64,000 nt of DNA. Source: Paramecium tetraurelia. Lineage: Eukaryota > Ciliophora > Oligohymenophorea > Peniculida > Parameciidae. The notes below the pieces were generated by a model. That model had not been told where the DNA came from, searched no databases, and saw only the letters and a list, made by a program, of their open reading frames with translations. Both the position numbers and the translations under genes were made by a program. Below, piece after piece: positions 49,436-61,900 of this stretch; positions within the stretch are counted from its first letter, which is position 1; each line of letters starts with the position of its first letter. The DNA lies in NCBI RefSeq assembly GCF_000165425.1, contig NW_001799034.1:1-64000 (forward strand), in the 5' to 3' direction.

Positions 49436-50809
49436 ATGGATACTGAGGAAAAGTACAATCTGTTGATAATTGGGGGAGGACATGCTTCTTTTAAATTTTT
49501 ATATAATTTATTCAGAACATCAAGGATGTAGTTCTAATTTAAATTAAGATTGCCAGAATATGTGAATGGATTAGGAATTGGGATTCTTGAAAAGGGCAAA
49601 TGCTTTGGTTCTGGAAATCTAGAAAATAAGATGAATTAAACAACATATCCAGCAAACTGAATTGCTGAAATTCATGTATTTTCATTCAACCAATTAAATG
49701 ATATCAATTTGTAAAGATCTAACAGATACTCAGGCATATAAAACTCTTTATTAATATGGAGAGAAATGCCACCAAAATCATTAGTAGGATTCTTTTTAAG
49801 ATTGTTGGGAATTGCGTTTTTGAAACATATATACACTTTAAAAAAATTGCGAATACTTCATTTTCAAAGAGAAGCAATAGCGATAAGACTTTTGGCTGAT
49901 GAATAGTTTTAGATAAGAACACAGAGCTTATCGTAAAAGTTTTGAAATAATTTGTAAAAAATATATAATTGTATAATTTGCAAATCATTGAAATGCTCAT
50001 GTTTGGATCCCTTATATTTTCAGATCAAATTATATTGTGTTTGGAACATTGATTTACTCAATACCATAAAAATATATCTGGCATCACACAGTAAGACATC
50101 ATTATCTAAGGATGTTGCATTACCTGAATACAAAAGGGGGAATTAAAATTAATGTTTCTACAGTTCCACGACCATATTTTAGTAATCATTAGAATGAATA
50201 CATAACTATTCCATAGTCATAGACTAATAAAAAAGGAGAATCAAATTATCTAACTGGATTGAGAAGGAATTCAAAAATTTTATTCTTAAAATGCTTGCCA
50301 CCTAGGAAGCTAGGGTTTAACTTACTTAAGGTGATCCTAATTCAAATCAATTTATTGAAGGAAAGGAATGCAAATGCAATCATATTGAAATCAAGGATAC
50401 AGATTGCAATTTAGTTGAAATTTAATATAGTTTTGGCTTATATTAATTTGATGATCAACCAGGCTGAAAACATAGAAGAGGAGTATTAGAAACTTATTTT
50501 GTTATGGTTCAAATTGTACAACACAAGAGCATTTGAAGTGAGGATGTTAAGATGAATATGGAGATTGTAGTATAGAATTTGATGAATATGACTTGTTCGT
50601 TTTAAACATCAGGAATGAAATCATTACTCAATGGTTTGACAATAAGGAATTTCCATTGACTGCTCAATCTCAAGTGTCTAAGGCTGGGGATTTTGACTCA
50701 GATCCAAGTGTTCATTCTGAAGTGATGGAAACAGAAACTTTTACTTTAAATTAATTAAAACAGTAATTCAAATAGAAGAAACAAAAGAAATAATACAAAT
50801 GAAGAATGT
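49436..50809 (+). pseudogene. Decayed FAD/NAD(P)-binding oxidoreductase
   Basis: Begins with ATG and a nucleotide-binding start (YNLLIIGGGHASFKFLYNLF), then GLGIGILEKGKCFGSGNLE, as in flavoprotein monooxygenase-like proteins. A TGA interrupts at about 49658. Downstream pieces lie in different frames: KDLTDTQAYKTLYQYGEKC, PPKSLVGFFLRLLGIAFL, SNYLTGLRRNSKILF, LATQEARVQLTQGD and a tail FDSDPSVHSEVMETETF ending TGA at about 50807-50809. I found no set of short introns that joins them. I read this as a pseudogene of a ciliate flavoprotein family; several unrecognised introns or assembly errors are the alternative. Confidence 0.55.
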
Positions 50810-50870
50810 GAAGATATTTATGATATGAATTGATAATAGACACTATACAAAAGAATATTAAAACCTATAA

Positions 50871-53632
50871 TCAATCTTTCACTTCTTCTTCTTCTTCCTC
50901 CTCCTCTATCTTAAAACAATCCTACTCAATTTTATTGTCTCTATACAAGTTGACCATAGTCTTTTTATCAATCAACTCATCGAACATAAGTTCAAATCTA
51001 TTATTTTCTAAGACATTATCAGGAATGAATAGTTTTTTATTCAGAGGCCATTCCTCAAAAAAAGGGGGAGGAAATATTGGATCAATGGCAATTCTAATAT
51101 TTATAGTGTCAAGTACCTAAACAAATTTTCAACAAGGGTTGGAATAATTTTACTTAAAAGTGGACATGATAATTCTAGACATGGATTTGTATTAGCTTCA
51201 ATTAACCAAAGTTTAAAATTGTCATCTATCATAAAATCTAATCCAAAAAGCTAGATAGAATTTAGTTATTAATTTACTTCAAAACTATTTGATCTTCTTT
51301 ATTGATCTATCTTTCCATATGATGCTTTTATCAAATCCAAAGCAATCTACTTCATTTTGGGATAGATATCAACAAAAAAGTTCAATTTTTATTCTTTATG
51401 ATATGTATCCAGATATCTTTGATATTCTAGGAATGATATCTTATTTCCAAATTCATACTTTCCATAATCTTCATCTTTTGATTGAACTGCATCATTTGTT
51501 AAGTGAATGTATTTGTTCAGACATTTTGTAGTAAATTCCTTAGACGATGTTCTTATATATCCTTCTTAATACCAATATCCTTTTAAGACCCCATTCTAAG
51601 AGGTCAGGAGCATATAACATCTAATATCGAATTTTCTCTTGTTATACAAAAATGGATTATCTATGTATTACTAGATTATGTAAGTTCTCTATCTCCCATC
51701 AGGCTACTCTTCCATTATTGTCTTATTAATATCCAACAAGTCCTAGCAAACTGTTATCCCATTTCCCCTGTTTGTACATTCTCCAGGTTTCACTATCCAT
51801 AAATTTATTGGTTTGGCTTTCTTATCTTTCCGATAGTCCATATATATTCTCTTCTCTTACTCTCTTATCTCTTCTTGCCTTTTATTATAGTAGTCTACAA
51901 ATCTAAGATATTCTGGATCAGCTGTCCCTTGCTGAATGTGAAATGTAATTGGAATATACTTTGTATAATCTTCCTTAATTATTTTAAAATAGTTCCTCAT
52001 GTTATAAAATAGGGCTTTTTTATTTCCCAAATGCCAATTGTCTTACATATGATTGTGCATTCTATAATTTCTACTCTCAATTCGAATTGTAGTGTGAAAC
52101 TAATAATTATAAGAGAAATTGTACTCCTTTGATGTTGAATAGCAATTTTTCAGAACAATCGCTAAACACTAACTAAGTGTCCCATAAATTATTGTCCTTC
52201 ATATAAACCAGTAGTTTTTAGAGTTCATTTTAATTGAATATTCGCTTTAATTAAGTTAAATTACTAATTTATTAAAAAGCTTATTTGCCTTAAACATTAG
52301 TATTAAACAGTGGAATGGATCTAGTTTTGATACTAATTTCCAATTCTGAATCACTAGAATCAGCCACTGTATCTTCAATACTTTGAATAAATGAATCATT
52401 ATTATAATTTTAATCATTACTTAAAACATTAAAAGCTGTTAGATTTTCAATGCATGTATTTTATTTCAACTGAGTCCATATCAAATTAGCTTTTGTGAAA
52501 TCCATAGTTTCAATTTCTTGCCACCACCATCGCTAACGAAATAGGTTTTTAATCAAACTCGCATTATTTCCTTTACCGACATAAAAGTAATATGCTGGAA
52601 TTTCCATTTTATTAGGTGATTGGATGCATTAATTATTTGAAAAATTGATTTTATTTAAAAAACATCTATAAGATGTATGTCTCAATTGTAATTTGTCTTT
52701 TAATAGATTTTATTGTTAGCTTAAGGAAATTAAGGTATTTTGTTTTTGGGCTATATTTGGTTAAGTATTTTATTTGCTAGATACAATCTACAATTATTAT
52801 TATTATTATTAGATAGTTTAAGCCTATCTTGTTTTTCTTTTCACTTGAAGTTTCTTGTCTGATGGTTCTATCACCTTAATCGAAGATTTTTAAATAGTCA
52901 GTACTTTGTTTGTATTTTAGGTGTATCTCCTTTCTTTGCCTTAATTCTATTTATGATTCGAGATGGTCATTTTTTAAGGTTTTTAATTTTTTGACTTTGA
53001 TCGCTAAGTAGAAGATCCAGATCTGCTAGTCAAATTTTCCCTTTACAGAGGCTTATAGATAAATGGGGTAGAAGATGTTCTGCATACTTTATCCTTTTCT
53101 AATGATTGGCCTGGCGTTTTCTTATTGCTTTTTCTATGAATCCTTGGACTTACTAATTTACTACTTTTGGATGAATATAATTCAATTGGTTCCTTCTCTC
53201 TTGATTGAATTCGAATTAATGGCTTCTTAGGTATTAACTAGAGAGGAGGTAAAGCCTTCTTGACTTCTATCGAGTATAAATATAGAAATTACGCTTATCA
53301 ATTTCTGAAAAAGTTGGATTTGATTTAAGATTGTAATAGGGGTGTTCTTGCTTGATTTCTGAAGGGAATTCTTTATTATTAGAGAAGGTTTCATTAATGA
53401 GTAGATTTTTCATTTTATTATTGTTAAGAGGGGCAAGTCCTTTGGAGACTAAGCACAACAACATGTCATCAGGGTATTTAGGAGGGAGTTTATTCCTTTG
53501 AGTGAGTTGTTAATGGTCATTCCTATGGGTATTGGGAATAATCAATTTAGGATGTTGCATGGAATGATAATCTTTGCTGCTATTCAAAGATTCTGACAAT
53601 TTTGTGTTGTATCGAAGTTGGAAGATCATCAT
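50871..53632 (-). CDS. Tubulin-tyrosine-ligase-like enzyme with long N-terminal extension
   Basis: ATG at 53632, TGA at 50871-50873; introns of 26, 25, 27 and 23 nt leave 886 codons plus stop. The first 330 residues are basic, Gln/Ser-rich and probably disordered (with a poly-Gln at 52795-52815). The TTL domain starts near residue 335 (YYFYVGKGNNASLIKN) and contains the ATP-grasp signatures NLWIVKPGECTNRGNG, YIIQQYIDNPFLYNKRKFDIR, KYIHLTNDAVQ and FGLDFMIDDNFKLWLIEANTNPCLE. It should ligate an amino acid (Glu, Gly or Tyr) to tubulin; the preferred one cannot be told here. Acidic C-terminus EEEEEEEVKD. An ATG at 52607 would encode the bare TTL domain. Confidence 0.9.
52795..52815 (-). repeat. 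Gln-codon triplet run in TTLL extension
   Basis: ATT/ATA triplets on the plus strand read as TAA/TAG-type Gln codons on the coding strand, giving a short poly-Gln in the disordered N-terminal extension of the TTL-like protein. Confidence 0.6.
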
Positions 53633-53749
53633 ATTATTAAATTTAATTAATTAAACTTAGACCTTGAAATAACTAGAAATTTTATTTATTGTGATCTGCA
53701 ATATTAATAATAAGATGATAAATTTGATTCATATCACAAATTAAATATT

Positions 53750-55210
53750 TCAGATAGAACCTTCCTTTTGTTTGTCTTTTCCTTCATAAAACTTAATGTA
53801 TTAACTCACCATCTCATTCACTTAAGGTTTAGTGACTCTTTCACCATCACTTTTGATCATTTTTCTAAATAAACAGAAGCCAAGTAAAAAGAATAATACA
53901 ACAAATGCAGCTAGAATCAATAAATATGAAATAATAGATTAATCTAGTACTGGAGGTTAATAGCCTTCAATTTCTGAACTACATTCAGGTGGTGGTGTTA
54001 AAAAGCCTACGTTGAAATAATAGAATTACTGTTGCAAATCTCTCCGAAGATGCCTTATCCCGAGAACTACCCTTTGTAAGTCATAGAGTTGACTAGAACT
54101 GCTGGAAATACATTTATTCCAGAAACTTAGTATATGTGCAATTAATTTTCTAGTAAAAGATTGATAGCATTAGATTCATTTTTGGTTGGTTGGGAAGTAT
54201 GTTGGTCCACAAATGATCCATCAAAACAATTTTGAACTTCAGTTTTAGAGATCCCTTGTGCTTCCATTATTTATTGACTACAAACAGAGTAGGCTTAAGG
54301 CTTAGAACATTTGAAATTGAATTAGTCCTAAATAAATAGCTTGAATTGAATACCATATACGAAAACCATTTCTCTGGGTATTTTTAGAATATGCATGTTT
54401 ATCTTAAAATCTCATAGACTACATCTTTGCCAGTTCCAATGCCATAACCATCAGGATCAAACACACAATATCTATTTGAACAAATACAATCAGCATCCTT
54501 TTGATTCACAATTGGAGTTGTATCATTAAAACTCATCATAAAATATACAAGAGTGTAATTGATATCTTGATTTTTCAACTATTAGTAGTATGGTTAATAT
54601 TCATCAATAATTCTGAAAGATTCTCGATTTTGAATATTCAGTCCAAAAATGACTGATACTTTATCAGTTTAGACAACATCAAACTTTAAAAGCATCATGA
54701 TCTTTAAATCATTTGGGTCCTCTACTTTATAGGACTGAGCATTCTTAGTTAAAATATCGAAATGCTTTTTTTTGATGAAGATGGATGGGATTGATACCTA
54801 AGATAAAACTTGGAATATAAACTTAATATCCATAACCATCATCAGCCATAGTAAAATCATATTGCATTTGTTCGTCATTGTAATTCCCAATGATTGCCAT
54901 TTAATATCCAGCTTTCTCAGCATTCTTGACTTTAGTGACAAATGTACAGTTCCCTCTTTCAATCAAGATAAAATGAGCTCCATAAGTAGGTCGAAGATCA
55001 CTACATCCATTTTGTGGATAAGCCACATCTACTATTCCCATCAAACGATGTCCAAATGGTATAATTCTAGTTTTTGTAGACAACAACAATATACCCAAAA
55101 TTGGCTATACTATAATCAATGTACTCATTAATTAGGTTTTATGGCCTGATAACTTTGAGTTTAGACTAAATAACCGTAATAATGCAAATGAGTAGGAGAA
55201 TATTATACAT
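53750..55210 (-). CDS. Vacuolar sorting receptor-like protein (PA domain), one frame break
   Basis: ATG at 55210, TGA at 53750-53752; introns of 28, 26 and 23 nt. Signal peptide MYNILLLICIITVIQS, then a protease-associated (PA) domain (HFILIERGNCTFVTKVKNAEKAGY), a central Cys-rich VSR-type domain (CICSNRYC, FDPDGYGIGTGKDVVYEIL, IMEAQGISKTEVQNCFDGS, VFPAVLVNSMTYKGQF), a TM segment (IISYLLILAAFVVLFFLLGFCLF) and a cytosolic tail with KFYEGKD. Plant VSRs carry soluble cargo from Golgi to vacuole; EGF repeats are missing here. At 54787-54789 (CCC on the coding strand) one extra base breaks the frame; dropping one C gives 460 codons plus stop. Confidence 0.8.
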
Positions 55211-55361
55211 AATTTAAAAATAATTGTGTCATCGATTATTAGTTTTGGATTAGATTAATACAATCGACATAAAATGTGAAGACATTACTCACAAGGTATT
55301 GCCTTGCATTATTATTCTCTGATTGAGCCAATTGCATTATTTTCTAAAATTAAGAAAATTC

Positions 55362-55904
55362 ATGTATTATATTGATTTTTTTGTTAGTAGAAGTGACTTT
55401 TACAAACAACCTTTCCCCAATATCGGTTTAAAATCAATAGAAGAGTTCTTCTCAGAGAGAAACGAAATGTAAAAAGTAGGATTGACTTCAGATGACAATA
55501 TACACTAACAAATCATGACTAATGAATAGTATTTGTAGGATCCAAATAAAATTGAAGCTCAGAAATAAATCCAAATGGCAAATCAAGGGTTATTAGAAGA
55601 GTTAAATGATTCATTTGCAGATTCTTATGTAGATTCCTAAAACCTAAACAAAAAATCAATATTTCTCAAAGGTGCTAAAATAGTGAAATAGTTAGTTGGC
55701 AAGATACTTCATTTCAGAAACAACAACAGAATGTAAAGTAAAAAAAGGAAGGATATTAAATGCACCTGTAAAAAAAATTAATGTTGCAATCTTTATTGTG
55801 GGTGTTATTAGATATAAAAACATTGCACGAAATCATGTAAATGCAACAAAATCGAATGTCACAATATGCCTAATACAAGTTCCTAATATTAATAATTACG
55901 ATGA
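55362..55904 (+). CDS. Small CXC-domain (tesmin/TSO1-like) protein
   Basis: Single exon, ATG at 55362 to TGA at 55902-55904, 180 codons plus stop. The first 130 residues are unremarkable. The last 50 hold one CXC module: RKDIKCTCKKNQCCNLYCG, then CYQIQKHCTKSCKCNKIEC with nine Cys in the spacing of tesmin/TSO1/LIN54, which bind DNA (CHR-type elements) through two such modules. Only one module is present, directly at the C-terminus, so DNA binding may need dimerisation (inference). Divergent from the VSR-like gene (151 bp) and convergent with the giant gene (64 bp between stops). Confidence 0.8.
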
Positions 55905-55968
55905 TATTTTAATTAATAAATTTTAATCTCTATTCCAAAAATGTTGAAATTCGTTTATTTTATTATAA

Positions 55969-58900
55969 TCAAGTTGTACTAGTTCTTCTTTTGGCCTTAG
56001 ACTTTTATTTAACTGCATAGAACTCCAATTTCTGGCATAATGGATTATCCACGGGCAATAGAGCCTTGCAAATTTAATATGCCTTAATATTAGATGTAGA
56101 GCATATACCTTTTAAAAGTATTCCTCTCCCGAATAATCCATCTTTATCTTCTCCTTTTATAGAGTCTCGATGCCATCTTTGATTATGAGTTCGATCGTAT
56201 GAGTAGGGACCTTTGCTTTCTGATCAATTGTTAATTAGAAGGCTAATTTGTCACCTTCCACTTATAAGAATTGGATTAATTTCTTCTAATCCTTCCTTTG
56301 CAAATCTGGCAATCTCTTACCAGATAGAGTGTCCAATTCTAATTGCTTCAACAAATTCTACTCCAAAAACCTAATAAATCCGTGGGTCTTATAATTGTCA
56401 AAATGTTGAAGGTACGTTTTATCCTCTTTAAGAATTAAGGTGAGGATCTCAAACTTTTTGGATGGAGCTACTTAAAAATAAATTATCTACTTAATAATGA
56501 CAACCCCATGAGAACATCCACGTAGTTCTTAATCATATTCATTATATTCTATCTTAGATATCCTTATCTAAATGTTAGTTTGCAATAGTCTGGGTTGTAA
56601 ATGGATGTTTAACAAAACTCATAGGCACTTTTAGCCTCTTCCAAGTACCTCATTGTTGACACAATTTTACTTTGGATCTAATGATAAATGTTGATATCAT
56701 ACAAAATAGATATCTGAGTAAGTGGAATAGAGATAAGCTAATTAGGGACTGTACTCATAGGAGTATTCCTGACAAAAGCTCCTGTAAATGGAATAAGATT
56801 AGTTTGCTGCTATTAATGACCATCTGCAAACTAAATCAATGGACAATCCTTCATTGATGCCTTCTAGCACAGTTATCTTTGACTAAATGAATGATTTGGT
56901 TTCCAAGTATTTCTATTCCATAGCTGGGGAGCATTTATTCTTGACTTTGCTTTCCAAAATCTTGATGGTTTTTTGATTCAACTCAGACTTGAATGTACTG
57001 ATTTTAGCTTCTGTATCAGTCTAATGTTTATATCATAGATTCTTACAATTAGTTGTTCTTCTAGATCTTTGACTCTTAAAGTAGTCAAGAATTCAGCATA
57101 CATTCCAGCAATCAATCTTTGGATGTGAGCATTAAAGATATGATTCGATCCATATTATTACTATACGTATTTTTATATAGCAAACATAGGGTCGACGACT
57201 TGGGTTAATTTATCTGCGACATTAAGAGAAGACTCCAAATAGCATAAAAAGGCTTCTGTTTTGAGTCTATTGATTTCAAAGTAGGGTCTAAGTGCACTTT
57301 TCATAAGTGTTTAGTCATAAGAAAAGATGAGGGGTTTAATAGATTCTTGTTCAGGTCTTTTGATTTCAAAGAATTTGTCGAATTCCAAATTGCAAAAAAC
57401 CTAAAGATATATAAGGATTAGATAATACTCTTTCATTTTTGGTTGTTTTGATTTGAACATTTAATAACTATTGTTTATCTTCAATAGTTTGTATCATTAA
57501 TTGAGATTTTGAAATACCTTTCATATAATCTGCAATAATTAAATCCAAGTTCATCTGAATATTAGAATTAAGTGTAATGATCTCCTCAACTTGGGATTGC
57601 TAACCAAATTTATCCACACTAAAAGTAATTATAATTTGATTACAAAGATAAATTTGCCTAAGCCAATTTAAAGTCTCCTTTCATCATGATTGCTAGGGTA
57701 TGTAAACTTTCAAGATACTGAAACGCTGTTCTTAGGAAAATGATTTGTTTCAATGTTTTAAATTATCGAACATTCAAAAAGAGTTCTTTGATTGGTTCTA
57801 GAAGTGCCAATACATTATGTTCGTATTTCTCATAAATCTAAGCATTTTAATTTAATATTTTGAACATCTCCTCTACCTTCAAATCCTTTTTAGTTGATTT
57901 TTAGAATGTTTTCTCAGCCTGCCATCTTATAGCAACCTTACATAATTATGAGTAGATTAATTAAAACAGTTTCTATGAGACACTGGCTGCAGTGGTATCT
58001 GCATCTGAATATTATCCAGTGTGCATCTGGTAAATGACTAACTTAACTCCTAATTGACACAAAACCACTTGATTTTCTAAGGAGGCTGAATCAATTTATG
58101 CCAAGGCTGCCTTGATCTAGGTCATTTCATTTTACTCAAGGGATTAAGACAACAATAATTTGCTTACTTCTAAATAGTTATTTGATCTCTTGGTAAAACT
58201 CTAGGCCTTCTACACTTGTTCAAAGAGATCTTCCATTTGTCTTTCATCGGTTTTGTCTTCTTTGAGGATGTTCAAACGAATCTCTTCTTAATAAGCGAAG
58301 ATCTTGACGTTGAATATTTGCAAGGTTTGATAGAAGGATGAATGAGTAGAATTGAATAGATATGATTTGTTCTCAAACAGCATCAAGGTGAATTTCAATA
58401 ATTCGGATGCAAATTCCAATTGTTGGTTCTTCAGATTTAGATCTAAGATCTTTAAAATCACAAACTTGATATCGTAATAGTTCTCATACTTCTCCTTCTT
58501 TATCCAAGGCATTTACTTGAACTCAATCAATTAAGTAAGTGAAGTTCCTCCCAATTGATGTTAGACTATGGTAATAATATCGATGGTGGACAAGAGAATC
58601 ATGTGAATCAACGATTTGGTGTCTGTTTGCAGTACAAACTCTTCGGCTATCTGATCCATTTACGTATTGATTGTCTATAGAATGACCGGCAATTGCTGAT
58701 GATTTTAGGATATTAAGCAAAGTCTTGCTCTTACCAAATTGTGCTACACAACCATGAATCCATTTTTATTGCATAATGATTCTTCAGCTGCATGTTTGGC
58801 TTCTATAGATTTGAGAAAGGTCTCAAGATGTTCATCATCCAAAGATTCCAAATTCTACTTACTATTGATATAGAAATATCCTTAGATTAATTCCGTGATT

Positions 58901-61900
58901 ATGTTGTTCATGAGATTGTTCTTGAGCCAAGAATCGTTGTTGTTCTTTGAATTATACTCCTCATAAAAAAAGGGCACTAAGGGTTAATAATAAATTTGCA
59001 ACTACTTGATGAGTGACTATTCCATGATTACTTGACTAATCTCCTCAATGTTATTAGTCTCCTTTTTGGTTATGTAAGGGTATTGATGATTCTATGTGTG
59101 AATGAGTATATGCAAAATCTTAATGCATAGGATGCAATTCAACAGTTCTGCATTTTGATCCTTCAGTATTTACATGAATCCTTGGAAGATTCCCTCACTC
59201 ATCGTAATGGGATTGTAATAGAGCAATTAAGAACAATGATATATTAGGAGAGCCAATAGTTGTTTGTTGTAATTCTGAAAGATTTAGGATTTGAGACCGA
59301 AACTCTCAGAGATAAAGAATACTTCTTCCATTATTTCAGTGACTGTTTTGAAGATATTCAAAGTAGATTTCTCATCGTTGATTTCTGCGAAGTATTCTCC
59401 AGTCCACCCTAATTGAGGAATCTGATTCAATTGACTCAACAAACAATTTTACATAGTGAAATTCTTGGTGTAAGGCTTCAACCTCTTCAGTATGCCATGA
59501 TTGTCCTTACTCCTATTCAAATGCATAATCTACAGAAATTTGCCTTGCCTGTACAGCCACTGCAAAGTGTGATCCAAACTTCGTTGAAAATCTTCCTTGA
59601 TTTTGATTTGAGTGTTTTACAGTTATTATCTTACCAAGGATGACTTTCTCCTGTCGATTTCTCCCAAGTTCTCTTCATCCACTTTGATGTAACTGTGCAA
59701 GATATTAACTTCATTTAGTAGATCATGCACTTACTGAAAATCAGCATCTCGCCAACTATCAAAACTGATTTACACTTTCATATAATACATTTTTAATCTA
59801 CTTACCATCTTGATTAGGATATCCTCTTTAATCACAAATTATCCTTACTAATTCTTTTTGGAGTGTTTCACATCATGGACTATCTCACCTGAAGTATCAA
59901 TGATGAACTCTTCAGAAATGTCATGAGCCAATTAATATTGTTATTGCAGATGGTAAATCTACACCAAAGCTTACTGGAAGAAATGCCCATACTACTTTAA
60001 TTTATAAGGCAATTATTTGACATCCTTGAGTTTGTTTTTATCTTCCTTACAATTCTTTATTAATTGATCTTTGGACACTTACAATTCATACAATTACTCT
60101 CGATTTGCTATTGACAAATGAACATTCTAGATCTTCTGTCGTTCTTCCTCTGTCTTCGTTATGTCATGCAGCAAATGAACACATGTAATCTCCACTCCTT
60201 TGATGATCTCCTGAGATTTCAGTGACAATTGTTAAGCATAACGATATTGCTATTTCATGATACTCAGTTGCACTTTACTCAACAGATAAAGTACTAGATA
60301 TTTAAATTCGTGTATATTGCTACTCAATATTTCATACACTTGATTGTTGCAATAGTTGTCAATACAAGATAGAATGTCTCCTGTTTCTTTGGCATATGGC
60401 AATTGATAGAAGAATTGTGTCAACATGTTCTTCTCAAATGCTTCGATCTCCTCCTCCAATTAAACCAGTTGATGCAATTTCAAATGCTATTCGAATTTGT
60501 ATATATTCTATTTCAAGTACTCTTGAATGGATATCTTATCCTTCACATTCACATTGAGTTGAGTATTCTTCCCATCGAAAATACGAACCATCTAATCCTT
60601 GGTGATTTTTGGATTTGAGTTCTGTCTAATCTAATGGAATAAGGCTTCGTCAAAATTGATTCTCACTTCAGTCTCTTTGTAAGATTGCTAATTCTTGTGC
60701 TTCTAATAAATCTAACTAGGGAACTATCTCTGCATTTAATCAGGATTGATCAATTACAACACCAAATTCATAGTATTCGGATACTTCATTGTCAATTGCT
60801 GCTTACTATTCACAATCCATCTCTTAACAGCTCTCTCCACATCTCCTTCTTGATCCTTCAATAACTGCTCAATCTGAATGCCCATCTTACCAAGTGTTGC
60901 CATCTGTAAACCAACCATGCCTAATGAGTATGCATCACACTTCTATGGGGAAATGGCAATCTGGAATTTTGGATTCAAATAATTTGTGATTAATTCTGGA
61001 CTCATGTACCAAAGTTCATCATTTTATTCTATGGCTCTTGTGAAATATACTTTCTCCTCGTTATAATCATACCAATAGAACATCCCAAAATCCACCAGTC
61101 CATACGTATACCAAATATCATTCGGTTATTAATTTTTCAATAATATTATTGTTTACAAATTGATACTGCCATGATACATACCCTATTCACATTCAACAAA
61201 TGACAAAGTATCCAATACACTCACCAAAAATTCACAAATTTCCTAATCACTGTAATAGTTTGTTCTACTCTACAAGACTTCCTTGAATGCCTTACCATTG
61301 CAAATGCTGAATCCTTTAGGTGGTCCGTATGCTCTACTCAAATACCCTTTGATGACTGGATCCCTAATATTTGTTATTGGATCTTCAGGTGTTATCTTTA
61401 GATACTTAAGAGGAACAATAGGGACCTTCAATTGCAATTCCATGTATTGTATATCAGTTATTTTCTCATAGAATCTTGCCACTCTGCTTATAATGTCTTT
61501 ATGTAGAGTCCTGTGGTACAGAATTTCAGTCTAAAAAAACACCAAAACATCAGCCAATTTAGGCTTCTGAACTTAAGACACTAACCATCTATACATTTAC
61601 TGTTTGGCTGCAAAGACATTGTATTCTAAAGTGGCTGTATGCAAGGATTTCTTCGTATCTAAAGGAACGATGAAATATAAAATAGGCTACTCCTTAGCAA
61701 TCTATTGATCAACGAACAGATTCCAAATCTGATTTCTTAAGATTGAGACTGGTGGAGCCTAGATTCTGAAAGGAATGTAAGTGAAATTGACCAAATTGAA
61801 TTACTTCCTCAAATCCAATCCAATGTAGGCATCTAATTCGTATTCCACCTAGCTGACTCCTTTGGATGTCAAAGGGAATTGTAAGTTGGTCTTCGGAGGC

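Noticed and set aside
54862-55131. Plus-strand ORF opposite the PA domain
   Set aside because: It is the antisense of a clear PA domain and has no recognisable content.
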